Origin: Copromyces sp. CBS 386.78
Lineage: Eukaryota > Ascomycota > Sordariomycetes > Sordariales > Sordariaceae
NCBI GenBank assembly: GCA_030685235.1
Contig: MU839103.1
Coordinates: 62,001 to 126,000 of the forward strand
DNA: 64,000 nucleotides
Direction: 5' to 3'
Shown: positions 63,438 through 64,000 of the stretch, piece by piece
Numbering within the stretch: the first letter of the stretch is position 1
Layout of the letters: every line of letters begins with the position of its first letter
Notes under the pieces: generated by a model
Database searches by the model: none
What the model saw: only the letters and a program-made list of their open reading frames with translations
What the model was told of the DNA's origin: nothing
Program-made: the position numbers and the translations under genes

Positions 63438-64000
63438 ATGGCGTCCCCAAACATGCCGTTCATCAAGAACCTCGCATCGAGCGGTACGTTTACATCCCAC
63501 TCTAGTGTATACACTACCAACATGGACTGAAGTACAAGCTACACCACCATAACATGGCGCACCTATCTATCATACCCATACACAACAAACATTCATATCC
63601 CATCTACTCCAATGGCATTACTGACTCTTCTACTCCTCGACAGACAGCAAAATCCGCAAATCAGCCCTCACCTCCCTGCAAACCTTCCTCTCCGCCAAGC
63701 ACATCGCCACCACCCTCTCGCCCATTGACATACTCAAGCTGTGGAAGGGTCTCTTCTACGCCATGTGGATGTGCGACCGCGCCATCCCGCAGCAGACCTT
63801 GTGCCAGGAGCTAGCCGACCTCATCTACATCCTCCCCCGCGAATCAGTCGTACCCTGGCTCAGGGGATTCTGGGCGACCATGTCGCGCGAGTGGACGTCG
63901 ATCGACGTGCTGCGCATGGAAAAGTTCTTGTTGCTGGTCAGACGGGTGGTGGGTGCTTCGTTCAGGTGGATGAAGGGCGCGCAGGATGGGAGGGAGGATG
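63438..64000 (+). CDS. Ribosomal RNA processing protein 1 (RRP1/Nop52), cut by window edge
   Basis: First two exons: 63438-63483 and 63644 to beyond the window end; intron of 160 nt with GTACGT donor, acceptor chosen as CGACAG so that LASSDSKIRKSAL reads in frame. Visible N-terminal 134 residues: MASPNMPFIKNLASS, DSKIRKSALTSLQTFLS, ILKLWKGLFYAMWMCDR, QQTLCQELADLI, FWATMSREWTSIDVLRMEKF and LLLVRRVVGASFRWM. These are the helical repeats of the Nop52/RRP1 domain. Role: nucleolar factor needed for processing of 27S pre-rRNA to 25S and 5.8S in 60S biogenesis. The rest of the gene lies outside the window. Confidence 0.92.

Noticed and set aside
1..64000. Dispersed 5S rRNA gene, as common in Neurospora
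   Set aside because: I looked for the conserved 5S internal blocks and saw none; a covariance search would be decisive.

Overview
The window is nuclear DNA of a filamentous ascomycete of the Sordariaceae (Neurospora or a close relative). Evidence: short introns with GTRAGT-type donors and CTAAC-type branch sites, genes on both strands with long intergenic spacers, a sharply bounded AT-rich segment with the signature of repeat-induced point mutation (RIP: CpA/TpG scarce, TpA abundant, CpG kept), and an alternative oxidase of 362 aa that is nearly but not exactly the Neurospora crassa AOD1 I remember. From memory (not checked), aod-1, crz-1 and the conidial NADase lie close together in N. crassa, and the same order is seen here.

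Left arm (1-11.1 kb): a cut short-chain dehydrogenase, a CSN8/PSMD8/eIF3k-domain protein, a GPI-type CFEM protein, a 12-TM MFS transporter, a membrane-anchored histidine-acid-phosphatase-like protein with a degenerate second catalytic motif, and a peroxisomal 2,4-dienoyl-CoA reductase ending in SKL.

11,528-15,356 is a single PIF/Harbinger-type DNA transposon destroyed by RIP. Its terminal inverted repeats, its TTA target-site duplication, a DDE transposase relic (+) and a Myb/SANT-like protein relic (-) can all still be read. It sits between two divergent gene starts.

Middle (15.4-34.2 kb): housekeeping and stress genes. These are a RENi-family (Rad60/Esc2) SUMO-like protein, PNO1 (40S biogenesis), an Mdm31/32 mitochondrial inner-membrane protein, eIF3j, alternative oxidase aod-1 with a CGG-N7-CGG induction motif, the calcineurin-responsive factor CRZ-1, and a DUF7053-type protein. 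A 4.4 kb stretch without a recognisable gene follows.

Right arm (38.6-64 kb): an 8.6 kb gene for a giant low-complexity protein of about 2,860 aa, containing repeated Trp-Lys modules and a coiled-coil section with a three-fold repeat; a 372 bp Harbinger-type MITE with clean TIRs and TTA duplication; a secreted TNT-domain surface NADase; a glycolipid transfer protein of the HET-C2 type; phospholipase D; mitochondrial aspartate aminotransferase; an intron-bearing tRNA-Gln(CUG); and the start of RRP1/Nop52.

The genes do not form one pathway; this is ordinary euchromatin. I found no clear new multi-gene system. The most unusual items are the two Harbinger elements, the modular giant protein, and the NADase/HET-C2 neighbourhood. 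All exon coordinates were derived by eye from splice signals and reading-frame continuity; each multi-exon model closes to a whole number of codons.
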